64,000 nucleotides of DNA from Pontiella desulfatans (GTDB taxonomy: Bacteria; Verrucomicrobiota; Kiritimatiellia; Kiritimatiellales; Pontiellaceae). A model generated the notes under the pieces. The model had not been told where the DNA came from, ran no database searches, and saw nothing but the letters and a program-made list of their open reading frames with translations. The stretch is taken from positions 974,330 to 1,038,329 of the forward strand of contig NZ_CAAHFG010000004.1 in the NCBI RefSeq assembly GCF_900890425.1. The letters run 5' to 3'. Positions within the stretch are counted from its first letter, which is position 1. Each line of letters opens with the position of its first letter. Below, one piece after another: positions 36,786-48,267 of this stretch. A program made the translations under genes and the position numbers.

Positions 36786-39185
36786 ATGAAAAAAGCAGCT
36801 ATATTACTGTCACTTGCCTTGGTTGCAGGGACTGTCGGCGCTCAAGTCATTTTTGAAGATGACTTCAGTTCGTATAGTGGTTCCATTAATGGGGCCAACT
36901 GGAATCCCAAGTGGGCCGCTGGTACTGATCAGCAAAACCTGCTGATGGCGTATGATGGCATCTTGGAGTTTGATACGACCATTGCGCAGAGAAACTACCA
37001 TTGCCCCAGCAAGACGGGATTCACGGTCGGAACCAATGACGTCTACATTATTACGGACGCCCGCTATGTGTATGAAGGCGGGGGTAATATAACGGCCAAT
37101 TTGAACAAGGGCGCGTTCGGCCTTTATTTTTCGCAAACGGATCTTTGGTACAGTGGTCCCGATAAAAGTTCTCCGATGTGCAACCGGGGCGCTGCGGTGG
37201 GTCACAATCGGATCGATGGTAGTGGTGTTGATGGATGGAACACTCACTCGAGCTTAGGTGTCAACACAGCCAATAACGAAACCAGCAACTGGTTCAAGGT
37301 AGTCAGCCGCCTGGTTTCTTCGAATTCCACGATCTGGGTTCAGGCCTTGGTTTACGATGTGGATGATACCTATCTGGAATCCCCGGTTTCCACCGGGGTG
37401 ATCTCGGATTCCGGAGTGGCTGACGGAACAACGATCTATGCTGGTTATTCACCTGGATACAACAACGTAGGGAACACCAACATTGCTTCATTCAGCAAGT
37501 TTACCGCAGTCCACTACGACAACTTCTACGTCGGCAGCAAGCCGGAGTTTGGAACGCCGGCGCCGTTCTCGGTTGACAACCTGCAGCTGCGCGGGGGCGC
37601 GGCCAAGATGGTCTTTGGCGGCACGACCACTAAAGGCGCCATCACCAACCACCCGGACTTTACGTTGAGTGCAACGTACTATGCACCGGCCATCGGCGAG
37701 CCGCTGGATATTCCTTTGCGCTGGGACGGATTCGACCTCGATGGCGATGGAACCAACGACTATGTCGACTTTACCCTCCGGGCGGTCGGAGCGGTTGAGA
37801 AAGCCGGGCTACTTGGAAATGGATTTGGTGATGGCTACACATTCAATGCCACCAACGAAGCGGTGACCTTTACGGTTACGGATATTACCCTCAGCGATGG
37901 AACCCGCGGATCCGTCACCTTTGATGGCTTCACCGGCGGTGCGACGATGGGCGCAGACTGGGGAGATAAGACCTATGAGTTCTATGCGGACATCAACGGC
38001 CTAACGGTTGGTGGGCAGGAAACCAATAACAGTGTAAAGACATGGCATACCGGGCACGATGTTTTCACCAACGAAACCATGGTCGTCGACAATATCGTGT
38101 TGTATTCCAATGAGTATACCGGAAGCCTCTGGGTGCGTGAGTTCGACCTCGATTTCACCTGGAGTGGATACGAGCCTCCCGAACCGCCGAAGACGCTGAC
38201 CATTAACGACCTGTATACGCGTCCGGATACGAACCAGTTTGTTTATGGCGGTTCCTATGAGGGTGTCATTGAGTTGCAGCCGGATGCCCCGGTCATGCAG
38301 GGAGCACAATACGCCAACCCGATTGAGATCCCGATCCGCTGGAGCAATCTCAACCTGGACGGCGAGGGAGGAACCGACGACTGGATCGACTTCACCCTTC
38401 GGGCAGTTCCGGCCGCTGAAGCCTCTGCCGTCTGGCAAAATGCCGGATTCGGGGATGGTTGGAACATTAATACGAATGGTGAGGGTCTCACCTTTACGGT
38501 AGCGGATGTTTCTGTTGGTTCGAATACTGCGGGTTCCGTTAAGTTCGACGGCTTCACTTCGGCAGCAGTCTTGGTTTCCGACTACTCTGATCCGAAGAGC
38601 TGGGATGTGAGCATCGATATCAATGGGATCACCATCAGCTCGGTGGTAACGAATCAGGGCGGTAGCGGAAACACGACCATGAAGGTTGCTGAAAATGCCT
38701 TCACTAACCAAACGCTGCTCGTCGATAATCCTGTCATTCCCGACCCCTCGGATGAGTTCTATGGGGAGATTGTTGTACGCCACCTGGACATGATGTTCAC
38801 CTGGACTTCGGAGGAAGCGCCGGCTGGCGGTTACGACCTGTTTGCCTGGGAGTATGAACTGAGCGGTGTCAAGACCGACGACAAGGACGGCGATGGCCTG
38901 AACGATTGGGGCGAATATGTCTTCGGTGGCCACCCGGATGGCGGCGAGCCCGTTTGGGGAATGCAGCCGGTGCTCGATCCGGCAACCGGTGACTACACCT
39001 TCTATCTGGTTGGCGACAACTCCGTTGTTGCGCATGTGGTAACCACGGATAATCTGATTCATGGCACATGGACCACGAACCATACCGAAACCGTGATCCT
39101 TACGGATGGGGTTGTGGTTCCGTACACCGATGATACCCTGGGCACATCCGCCACGAAAAAGTTCATCAAGCTGCTGGTTGAATAA
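36786..39185 (+). CDS. large secreted protein: shared module plus duplicated domain
   Basis: The 799-residue protein has a signal peptide (about 1-19) and the shared N-terminal module (FEDDFSSYSGSINGANWNPK; NYHCPSKTGFTVG; KGAFGLYFS; MCNRGAAVG; IYAGYSPGYN). Two homologous domains of about 200 residues follow (258-455 and 470-675); each has IPLRW/IPIRW, DYVDFTLRAV/DWIDFTLRAV, GFGDG, TFTV and GSVTFDGFT/GSVKFDGFT. A Ca-binding block (DDKDGDGLNDWGEYVFGGHP) and a terminal strand region ending KKFIKLLVE complete it. The enzyme family was not recognised. GAGGAG lies 7 bases before the ATG, and a hairpin with T-run separates it from the next gene. Confidence 0.8.
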   Translation: MKKAAILLSLALVAGTVGAQVIFEDDFSSYSGSINGANWNPKWAAGTDQQNLLMAYDGILEFDTTIAQRNYHCPSKTGFTVGTNDVYIITDARYVYEGGGNITANLNKGAFGLYFSQTDLWYSGPDKSSPMCNRGAAVGHNRIDGSGVDGWNTHSSLGVNTANNETSNWFKVVSRLVSSNSTIWVQALVYDVDDTYLESPVSTGVISDSGVADGTTIYAGYSPGYNNVGNTNIASFSKFTAVHYDNFYVGSKPEFGTPAPFSVDNLQLRGGAAKMVFGGTTTKGAITNHPDFTLSATYYAPAIGEPLDIPLRWDGFDLDGDGTNDYVDFTLRAVGAVEKAGLLGNGFGDGYTFNATNEAVTFTVTDITLSDGTRGSVTFDGFTGGATMGADWGDKTYEFYADINGLTVGGQETNNSVKTWHTGHDVFTNETMVVDNIVLYSNEYTGSLWVREFDLDFTWSGYEPPEPPKTLTINDLYTRPDTNQFVYGGSYEGVIELQPDAPVMQGAQYANPIEIPIRWSNLNLDGEGGTDDWIDFTLRAVPAAEASAVWQNAGFGDGWNINTNGEGLTFTVADVSVGSNTAGSVKFDGFTSAAVLVSDYSDPKSWDVSIDINGITISSVVTNQGGSGNTTMKVAENAFTNQTLLVDNPVIPDPSDEFYGEIVVRHLDMMFTWTSEEAPAGGYDLFAWEYELSGVKTDDKDGDGLNDWGEYVFGGHPDGGEPVWGMQPVLDPATGDYTFYLVGDNSVVAHVVTTDNLIHGTWTTNHTETVILTDGVVVPYTDDTLGTSATKKFIKLLVE

Positions 39186-39219
39186 AGCGCGGCTCCTTGT
39201 GAACTAAGCAACTGGAAAG

Positions 39220-39243
39220 CCCCGCCTCCGTGCGGGGTTTTTC
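39220..39243 (+). terminator. intrinsic terminator inside the secreted-protein run
   Basis: CCCCGC (39220-39225) pairs with GCGGGG (39232-39237) over a 6-base loop, followed by five to six T. The next gene starts 19 bases later, so this probably reduces rather than abolishes downstream transcription unless that gene has its own promoter. Confidence 0.75.
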
Positions 39244-39261
39244 AACATCTGGAGAAAATCG

Positions 39262-42219
39262 ATGTCCAACGAGGGAATGAATAGAATGAAAAAGAAAAGC
39301 GTGCTTCCCATCCTAATCCTCGTTGCAGCACCCGTGTTTTCCGCGCAGGTGCTGGACATTGCGTTTTCTTCTGCGGAAGGGTTTGTGGACGATGCTCCCA
39401 TCGACGGCATCCAGGGATTCAACGCACAGAATCCGTGGGTCGCCGGCGATGTTGCAGGAATCGGCCATGCCACCTTGCCGGGCGGCTGGTCGCGCGCGCG
39501 CAACTATGCCGGTTTTACCTTGGAGGTCGGGGCGGCAGTGGTGATCGAAACCACCTTCCGCCTTTCGACAACCAACGGTTGGCCGAATACCGATGTCTAT
39601 TACGTCGGCTTTGCCGAGGAGACGGTTCACTCCGGATTGGCAACACCTTCCATCGGCTCGAAGATCCATTCCAACGGCGATGGCAGTTTTTGGGTCGGCA
39701 GTTCGGATGCCGGTCAACAGGTCGCCGTTCCCGCCGCCTATTCCAACGACTGGATCAAGTTTACGCAGACCATCACGCGCTCCGCGGTCTCGAACGAATT
39801 CATCGGAACGGTTGCGGCCACCAACCTGACGGCGGGGATCGACTTGGGAACCACCTCCGCATCCTGGGCGCAATCGACTGCCGACGGTTCGTGGGGCGGG
39901 GCCATGAATCCCAGCTTCCGCGGCATCCACAGCGGCAGCGTGCGAATGGAGATCGACCACTGGACGGTCTCGACCCTCGATGCCCCGACTCTGCCGCAAA
40001 CGGTGGTGGTGAATGTGGATGCCACCCGTACGCGCTCCATCGGCGGCATAAATTCGCTCGACCGCGAAACCTGGTTCGGCGTCTACCACGAAGCCGGGTA
40101 CGGAACGCGTGAGCTGGATGGAAAAACCATCGACGAGTGGATTCTTGAAGAGGGCCGCATGCTACCCTCGCGCGGTACCGTGAGTTATGATTCGTATTGG
40201 GAACCCGGCGGCTATGTCGATTATACCGAAGACCCGAACCGGCCCGGCTACATCAATCCGATCGAACTGACTAACAACATTGGCCCGGTGAGCCGCTACG
40301 TTACGGCCAAGGCGTTGGATCCAAACCATAAAACCATTTTTTCAGGTTCTGGCCACGGGCGCTATCCCGATTTCATGTGCTGGGATCCGGCCGATACGCA
40401 TGGCATCAACACCGTCTCGAACCACGCCGCCCACGGCGAGGCGGTGGTGACCGCCCACTGGCGCATCCAGGATGCCGGTGGTCTGATGCCGCACTGGTAC
40501 GAGGTGATGAACGAGAGTTCCATCCAGAACAACTTTGGTTGGTTCTGGGATTCCGATGCGTGGGACAAACTGGCCGAATTCCACGTCGGGGTGGCCGACG
40601 CCATGCACGCTTCATCGTTTTCAAACACGGTCAAAGTGTCCGGGCCGACCGATGCCTATCCGTTCCGCGACGGCAGCAGCGGCGATTTTTCCTCGTGGGA
40701 AAACGGCAATAAAAAATTCATCTATCTCACCGAAGACAAGATGGATGCGTATGGCATCCATACCTATGAGCAGATGAATGGCGGAACCGCCTACGACGAC
40801 TATCTCGAACGCTTCGAAATCTGGCATCTCGGTCGCCTGCCATCGTTCCTCGACCTGTGGGAAAACGAACAGGTCAACACCTGGGGCGACACCAAGCCGT
40901 TTGTCTTTTCCGAATACGGCCTGCTCAACAACATTGCCGGCGACACCAACGCCTTCTACCAGATCCGCAGCTGCAACGGCATCTTGCTTTCGTTGCTCGA
41001 CCGCCCCGACGTCGTCGATAAGATGAGCGCCTTCCTGATGTCGTGGGCGCCCTACAGCTGGGATCAAAAACGCGTATTCTTCGCGTCGGACGACAATGGG
41101 ACGAACATCTATAAAACCAGCTATTTTGAATACCTGCGCTTCTGGCGCGACCTCGACGGCGACTATCTGTTCTCAAACGCCGACTCGCCCCACCTGGTGC
41201 AGCATGCGTTTCTCGATGGCGGCACCAACCTGTTTGTCGTGTTGCAGAACAACTATAAAGACGCCTATGCAATCGACCTGCGGGCCGCGTTGCCCGCCGG
41301 GGCTTCAATGGTCTCCGCGCAAATGCAGCGGCTCTACCATGCCAACAACGATGTCGCGCGCGATCCATTTACCCCGGTCGCCGACCTTGGAAACGTGCTG
41401 CTGGGCGCCGATGAAACGGCCATGTTCAAGCTGGAGCTCTCCGGCATGCCGCTCCTGCCGGTGTGGGATGAATCGAACCACTATGGCGACCGCACGCTGG
41501 TGCCGATGCAGGCCGGCGTGGGCGAGGCCTACGCGATCGACCTGCCGCCGGGCACCACCCATAGCGCCGGCTGGCTCAACCTCGGCCTCTATGCGTTCGA
41601 GGGCTTCAGCAACGGCCTCCAGCAGGTTTCCGTTAATGGAACCGCGTTGGGCAACCTACCCGACCTTTCCTACACCGCCGGCGCGCCGCGCCACTGGGCC
41701 AAGGTTTCGCTCCGTATTCCCGAAGGCGTTTTGCAAGAGGGCTCGAACAGCGTAACGGTCGTGCCCGCCGACGGGGAGCCCTTGATGAAGATTACCTCCG
41801 TCCGTCTGACGTCCGAGCAGGCGTCCGATGCGGTGTTCAATGCCGATCGCGATCTCGACGGCATGTCCGATGCATGGGAAATCGAATACGGTTTCGATCC
41901 CTCCGACTTTGCCGACGGCGCGCTCGATTCCGATGGCGATGGATTCGACAACAGCGCGGAATATGTTTGCGGAACCGATCCGCACGACGACCAGGATTTC
42001 ATCTCCACCATCGGGTTGCCGGAGACCGGTGCCGGATTCAAGGTTTCGTTCGATTCGAAGTCGAACCGCCTCTATGCCGTGGAAGCCACCGAAGATCTGC
42101 AATCGGTTTGGATCGACTTCACCAACGGCATTCCGGGAACGGGCGGCCCGATTGAAATCATCGACGCGGATGGAACAACCAACCGCTTCTACCGCATTAA
42201 AGTGCAGCTTGATCATTAG
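39262..42219 (+). CDS. secreted multidomain GH86 beta-agarase/porphyranase
   Basis: The 985-residue protein has a signal peptide (KKKSVLPILILVAAPVFS) and an N-terminal beta-sandwich (about 30-245, LDIAFSSAEGFVDDAPIDGI). The GH86 barrel contains WYEVMNESSI (acid/base Glu418) and FVFSEYGLLNN (nucleophile Glu551). Beta domains follow, then Ca-binding repeats (DRDLDGMSDAWEIEYG; DSDGDGFDNSAEYV) and a C-terminal domain ending TNRFYRIKVQLDH. ATG 39262 has GGAG at 7 bases; ATG 39286 has GAGGGA at 9 bases and is an equal alternative. The C-terminal domain is homologous to that of the next gene product. Confidence 0.85.
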   Translation: MSNEGMNRMKKKSVLPILILVAAPVFSAQVLDIAFSSAEGFVDDAPIDGIQGFNAQNPWVAGDVAGIGHATLPGGWSRARNYAGFTLEVGAAVVIETTFRLSTTNGWPNTDVYYVGFAEETVHSGLATPSIGSKIHSNGDGSFWVGSSDAGQQVAVPAAYSNDWIKFTQTITRSAVSNEFIGTVAATNLTAGIDLGTTSASWAQSTADGSWGGAMNPSFRGIHSGSVRMEIDHWTVSTLDAPTLPQTVVVNVDATRTRSIGGINSLDRETWFGVYHEAGYGTRELDGKTIDEWILEEGRMLPSRGTVSYDSYWEPGGYVDYTEDPNRPGYINPIELTNNIGPVSRYVTAKALDPNHKTIFSGSGHGRYPDFMCWDPADTHGINTVSNHAAHGEAVVTAHWRIQDAGGLMPHWYEVMNESSIQNNFGWFWDSDAWDKLAEFHVGVADAMHASSFSNTVKVSGPTDAYPFRDGSSGDFSSWENGNKKFIYLTEDKMDAYGIHTYEQMNGGTAYDDYLERFEIWHLGRLPSFLDLWENEQVNTWGDTKPFVFSEYGLLNNIAGDTNAFYQIRSCNGILLSLLDRPDVVDKMSAFLMSWAPYSWDQKRVFFASDDNGTNIYKTSYFEYLRFWRDLDGDYLFSNADSPHLVQHAFLDGGTNLFVVLQNNYKDAYAIDLRAALPAGASMVSAQMQRLYHANNDVARDPFTPVADLGNVLLGADETAMFKLELSGMPLLPVWDESNHYGDRTLVPMQAGVGEAYAIDLPPGTTHSAGWLNLGLYAFEGFSNGLQQVSVNGTALGNLPDLSYTAGAPRHWAKVSLRIPEGVLQEGSNSVTVVPADGEPLMKITSVRLTSEQASDAVFNADRDLDGMSDAWEIEYGFDPSDFADGALDSDGDGFDNSAEYVCGTDPHDDQDFISTIGLPETGAGFKVSFDSKSNRLYAVEATEDLQSVWIDFTNGIPGTGGPIEIIDADGTTNRFYRIKVQLDH

Positions 42220-42225
42220 CGTGTT

Positions 42226-42245
42226 ACCTCAGTGCGCTCTGAGGT
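42226..42245 (+). other. intercistronic hairpin
   Basis: ACCTCAG (42226-42232) and CTGAGGT (42239-42245) form a 7-bp stem in the 55-base gap before the GH16 gene. There is no T-run, so a message-stability or processing role is more likely than termination. Confidence 0.45.
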
Positions 42246-42274
42246 GAAAACGATTTGAAGAGAGCATCGAAAAT

Positions 42275-45186
42275 ATGAAGAAACCAGTTTGGTTGCAGGT
42301 TGCGGTGTTGAGTCTCTTTGGTTTGCAGGCGCAGGCGGCGGTGGTTGTTTCGGACAACTTTTCCTCGTATGCCGATGGCGTAACGCTATCGGGTTCCTGG
42401 GATCCCAAGGTCGATGCCGGTTCGGGGCAACAGGATCTACTGACCGGCCATAACGGCGAGTATGCCGTGCTCAGCGGCCAGGCGAAATCCAACTACCATG
42501 CCCCGCAGCAAACGGGCTTCGCGGTGGGCACGGGGCAACATGCGGTTGTCAGCTCCGACTTCAGGTATGTCTATGCCGGCGGCGGCGACACGACGAACCA
42601 CCTGAACAAGAATGTGTTCGGCCTGCTGGTTTCAACCTCGCCGGATTGGAATGTTGGAACGGATAACGGATTCTATGTGGCCCAGCGCGGCGGCGCCCTC
42701 GGTAGCCGGCTTCCGGATGCCCCTTGGATCGAGGGCTGGGTTCCGCACGGCTCGCTGGGGATCAACACGGCCCATGCGGATACCAGCAACTGGTTCTCGA
42801 TCGAGTGGACGATCCGCGATGCCGGCGGATCGCTCCATGGGCAGGCCACCCTGACGGACGGTGCATCCGTCCATTATGTTTCCAGCGAAGTCGATCTTGG
42901 CCTGGCCACCGGAACGGAGCTTTTTGCGGGGTATTCCACGGGCTGGAACGGCACCGGGCTCGATATTGAAACCTTCGGAAGGATCTCCGAGGTGCACATG
43001 GATAATTTCGAGGTGACGCTGTCGGGAAGCGCCTATCCGTTCACGGATCCCGGTAACGCCGGCGGATGGATTCCCTATGAACCGATGACCGACGAGTTCG
43101 ATGGCCCGGCGCTCGACCCGCGGAAGTGGGAGCCGGTTGGTTGGATCGGCCGCGATCCCGTGTATCATGAATTCGACAATGTTGCGCTTTCCGGCGGCAG
43201 CGCCATCCTGACCACGGACTTGCGCGATGTGCCCTATACAAACGGCAACGGGGAGGTCTATCTATACGATGCCGGATATTTCCAGAGCACGACCTCCCGC
43301 CGCTACGGCTATTTCGAGATCCGTTGCCGCGCCCTCGATTTCCCGATCATGACCACCTGGTGGCTCACCGGCGGCAGCAGCTCGTTCACCCGCGAGATCG
43401 ACATGCTCGAATGCCCGTCCGGGCGCGCGGGCTATGAGGACTATTACAGCTGCAATTTCCACATCTGGAAAACGCCGACGCCGGAAGGCGTTGACGATAA
43501 CGGAGGCTCTTCCATTGCCGATCCCGAGCATTACACCTTGCCGTTCGATATGGTGGACGACTTCCACGTCTACGGCTTCGAGTGGGACAAGGATGAATGC
43601 AAGGTCTACATCGACGGCGCGCTCTACCGGACCCGCGACACCGGAAGCTTTACCGTGGGGCAACGGCTCATGGTTGGGAATGAATTCAACGACTGGTTGA
43701 GCAAGGTGGAGGAGATCAACACCAATCTCCATAAGCTTGGCAACTCGTACGACATCGACTATGTCCGCGCATGGATCAAACCCGAAACCGACACCACGTG
43801 GTATGTGGATGCGGCGAATGGCGACGATGCCAATAGCGGCCTAAGCTGGGGCGCGGCCAAGCAGTCGATTCCTGCCGCCATCGACGAAGCCTACGACGGC
43901 GATTCAATCTGGGTTGCCGGGGGACGCTATCCCGAATACCTGACATTCTACGGCATGCACAACTTGAAGGTTTACGGCGGCTTTGTTCCCGGCGACACCT
44001 TGCTCGAAGAGCGCAACCCGGCAGCAAACCCCGCCCTCATTGAATCGCCGCAGGATGGCTATTCAACGGTCAGCATCAAAGGCACCATCGGATTCCGGCT
44101 GGACGGATTCACGGTTGTGGGCACAACGGCGAGCTACGAACATGGCATCGATATCCTGGGCGTCTGTTCCAACGTTGTGGTCGCCAACTGTCGCATGGTG
44201 GGGCACAACCCGGCCAACGGCGGCGGCAGCGGTGCCTACGTGGATGGGGTCGATGGCCAGGGCCTTGCCCATGTGCGGTTTGAAAACTGCGAGTTTTCCG
44301 GCAACCGGTCTTTCGGCGATCATGCCGGAGGTGCGGCGTTCGGTGCGCGCGACGGAGCGGTGGTGGAGATCGTTGATTCGCAGATCATCCACAACGAAAC
44401 CTCCGGCGATGGTGGTTTCCTTACCATGCAATGGGATGCTGATAACACAACCGTCCGCATGACCAACTGCCTCGTTGCTTTCAATACCAACAAGGCGAAC
44501 CGGGGCGTGATCCGCCACAATTGTGGAACGGTTCAGGTGGTGGATTGCACCTTTGCCGAAAACAGCGATGACGCTGTTGAGTCCGATCAATGGGGTTCGC
44601 CTTCCACCACCATTGCAAACAGCATTCTGATGGAAAGCGGCGGCGAAGGATTCTGGGTCAACCACGCAAACTTTTCCCTGCAGGACAATCTGTTCTTCAG
44701 CAATCCCGGTGGGCACGTAAACTATGGTGGAGACAAAAACACCGAAGCCGCCATCAATGCCTTGGCGCAGGCCGCCGGCAACCGCGTGGCCGATCCGAAC
44801 GATGTTTTGGCGCAAGGATCCGACAGCGATTCCGACCTGCTTCCGGATTGGTGGGAGCTCGCCAACGGCATGCTCCTGACCGGCAACGACTCCGGGGTGG
44901 ATCATGACGGCGATGGACACACCGCCGGCCAGGAGTTCGTTGCCGGAACCGATCCCCATGCCCCGGGAAGCTACTTCGCGGTCGGCGGTCTTGCCGCCAC
45001 GGGCTCTAGCCTAAAGATGTATTTCGAATCGTCCAGCAATCGGGTCTACTCCGTGGAGTCGACAGAGGATCTGTTGGCGGGTTGGACCGAGCTGACCAAC
45101 GGGATTCCGGGTACGGGAAGCCGGGTTGAATTTGTGGATGCGAACGGAACCTCCAATCGGTTCTATCGCGTGAAAGTGGATTTGGA

Positions 45187-45190
<4 letters not shown>
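42275..45190 (+). CDS. secreted GH16 plus beta-helix multidomain protein
   Basis: The 971-residue protein has a signal peptide (residues 1-21) and the shared N-terminal module (20-250; [19 protein letters not shown]). A GH16 domain (about 265-505) has REIDMLE as active strand (Glu374, Asp376, Glu379). A right-handed beta-helix (about 510-830; [38 protein letters not shown]) follows, then Ca-binding repeats ([28 protein letters not shown]) and the C-terminal domain ending [12 protein letters not shown]. Endo-cleavage of galactan plus a second binding or cleaving helix is plausible. Its stop overlaps the next ATG by 4 bases, so the sulfatase is co-translated. Confidence 0.85.
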
Positions 45191-46998
<1,808 letters not shown>

Positions 46999-47022
46999 TG
47001 GGGTGGTTGCCGGAATGCGGGC

Positions 47023-47054
47023 AAAAAAAAGCCCCCGCTTCAAGCGAGGGCTTT
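47023..47054. terminator. bidirectional intrinsic terminator
   Basis: AAAGCCCCCGCTT pairs imperfectly with AAGCGAGGGCTTT, with an A8 run on the left (T-run for the minus strand) and CTTTGTCGTT on the right. It separates the convergent sulfatase and PEP-CTERM genes. Confidence 0.8.
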
Positions 47055-47078
47055 GTCGTTTCCCATTGAATGGAAAAG

Positions 47079-47894
47079 CTAGATCATGAACCGGCGGCGG
47101 ATGAGCATGATCCCGCTACCAAACGCCACCACCAGGCCGAGCGTCGCCGGTTCCGGAATGGAGGAGGTCAGCGTTGCTTCGTCCACCTCCATCTTGGTCA
47201 GATCCGCCGCCGTCGTGAACTGGTATTCCGTACCCATGTTGAGATACCAAATGCTTTTGTCGGCAAGGCTCGGCAGGGTTTGCCCAAGTGAATCATCCGT
47301 CCAGATTACGGAGTCGGTACTGTCGTAGTAGTTGAGCAGGATATCGTATCCACTGGCGGCTTTGGTAATCTTCAATTCACAGGAGAACCAATCGCTCGTT
47401 GCGTTGGTTGGGCTGCCAAGGCCAATCTCCGAGATGTTGTTCCAACCTCCAAACTCCCATGTTCCGTCGGTGGCGTCGATGGCGGATTTCGGGGAGGAAA
47501 TGGCGGATCCCCAAATCTGTCCGGGGACGGCATCGTTGTCCCTGCGTGTCCACATGGCTTTGGCATTATTCCCGCTTGTCCCCGATGTATCGCCCACAAT
47601 GGCGAGCCGGGTCGAGTATTGGTTTGCGTCGGACAATCCGTTCGTGCCAACGGCGATCCTCTGTTTGATCTTTGCCGATACCCAGTCGCCTTCGGCCTGC
47701 GGGGCGGCAACGCCGGTCTGCATGGTCATGAACTGGGTTGCCTGGGTTGTTTCCGCAACTCCCGCACTGGTAGACCAGTTGGCGTTTGCAGACCATCCGG
47801 ACAGGTTGTCCATGGTGTCCGTCACGGTCACCATTTCCGCAAGAGCCGTCGTCGCCGCGATCGCGCCAATGGCCATGGTAAGGTGCTTTTTCAT
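47079..47894 (-). CDS. PEP-CTERM-sorted secreted protein
   Basis: The 271-residue protein has a signal peptide (MKKHLTMAIGAIAATTALA) and a beta-rich body. Its C-terminal sorting signal is IPEPATLGLVVAFGSGIMLI followed by RRRFMI: PEP motif, hydrophobic span, basic end. PEP-CTERM proteins are processed by an exosortase and tied to extracellular polymer. No exosortase is visible in the window. The body (DNLSGWSANANWSTSAGVAE; EFGGWNNISEIGLGSPTN) is of unknown function. AAGGAG lies 9 bases before the ATG. Confidence 0.9.
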   Translation of the reverse strand: MKKHLTMAIGAIAATTALAEMVTVTDTMDNLSGWSANANWSTSAGVAETTQATQFMTMQTGVAAPQAEGDWVSAKIKQRIAVGTNGLSDANQYSTRLAIVGDTSGTSGNNAKAMWTRRDNDAVPGQIWGSAISSPKSAIDATDGTWEFGGWNNISEIGLGSPTNATSDWFSCELKITKAASGYDILLNYYDSTDSVIWTDDSLGQTLPSLADKSIWYLNMGTEYQFTTAADLTKMEVDEATLTSSIPEPATLGLVVAFGSGIMLIRRRFMI

Positions 47895-48267
47895 AGCTGT
47901 TTTCTCCTTTTGTTGATTTGAACGCTACATGAGAACATAAACAATGTTGCTTGTCAAAGTGATTGTGGGTGTTTACTACATGATTAATGGCAACGTTTAC
48001 ATCCTCATTGGAGGTCGGATTATGTCCTGGTTGTGGATGTCCGGTGGCATTTTTCCTGAGTCCGGTAACGCGTTGTTGTCTTGAAAAAGGGAGTCGTGTG
48101 AATGCGGGATAATGCGAGGCTGTGAAGATGGTATTTTTTACAGGGGTGTTGGGAAAGCCCTTCGGAACGGAACCAGGCAAGCAGTACGTGTGGAACTTTT
48201 GGCCAGTTGACAAATGTGGGCTGACGGATTAGACCAAAGCGGTGCTACGGTAAATGCGAGGAAAACA
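47895..48267. promoter_or_regulatory. divergent promoter region with two candidate sites
   Basis: The 373-bp gap separates the PEP-CTERM gene (minus) from the VWA-like gene (plus). TGGCAACGTTTACA at 47988-48001 has an AACGTT centre like a LacI-family operator. TTTGGCCAGTTGACA at 48198-48212 repeats the 15-mer at 27151-27165 and contains a -35-like TTGACA, with TAGACC 17 bases later as a weak -10. No gene was found in it. Confidence 0.4.

Noticed and set aside
34471-39185. Naming the secreted proteins at 34471 and 36786 as carrageenases or lyases
   Set aside because: No catalytic motif of a known carrageenase, agarase or lyase family was visible. Only beta-rich modules and Ca-repeats can be supported.
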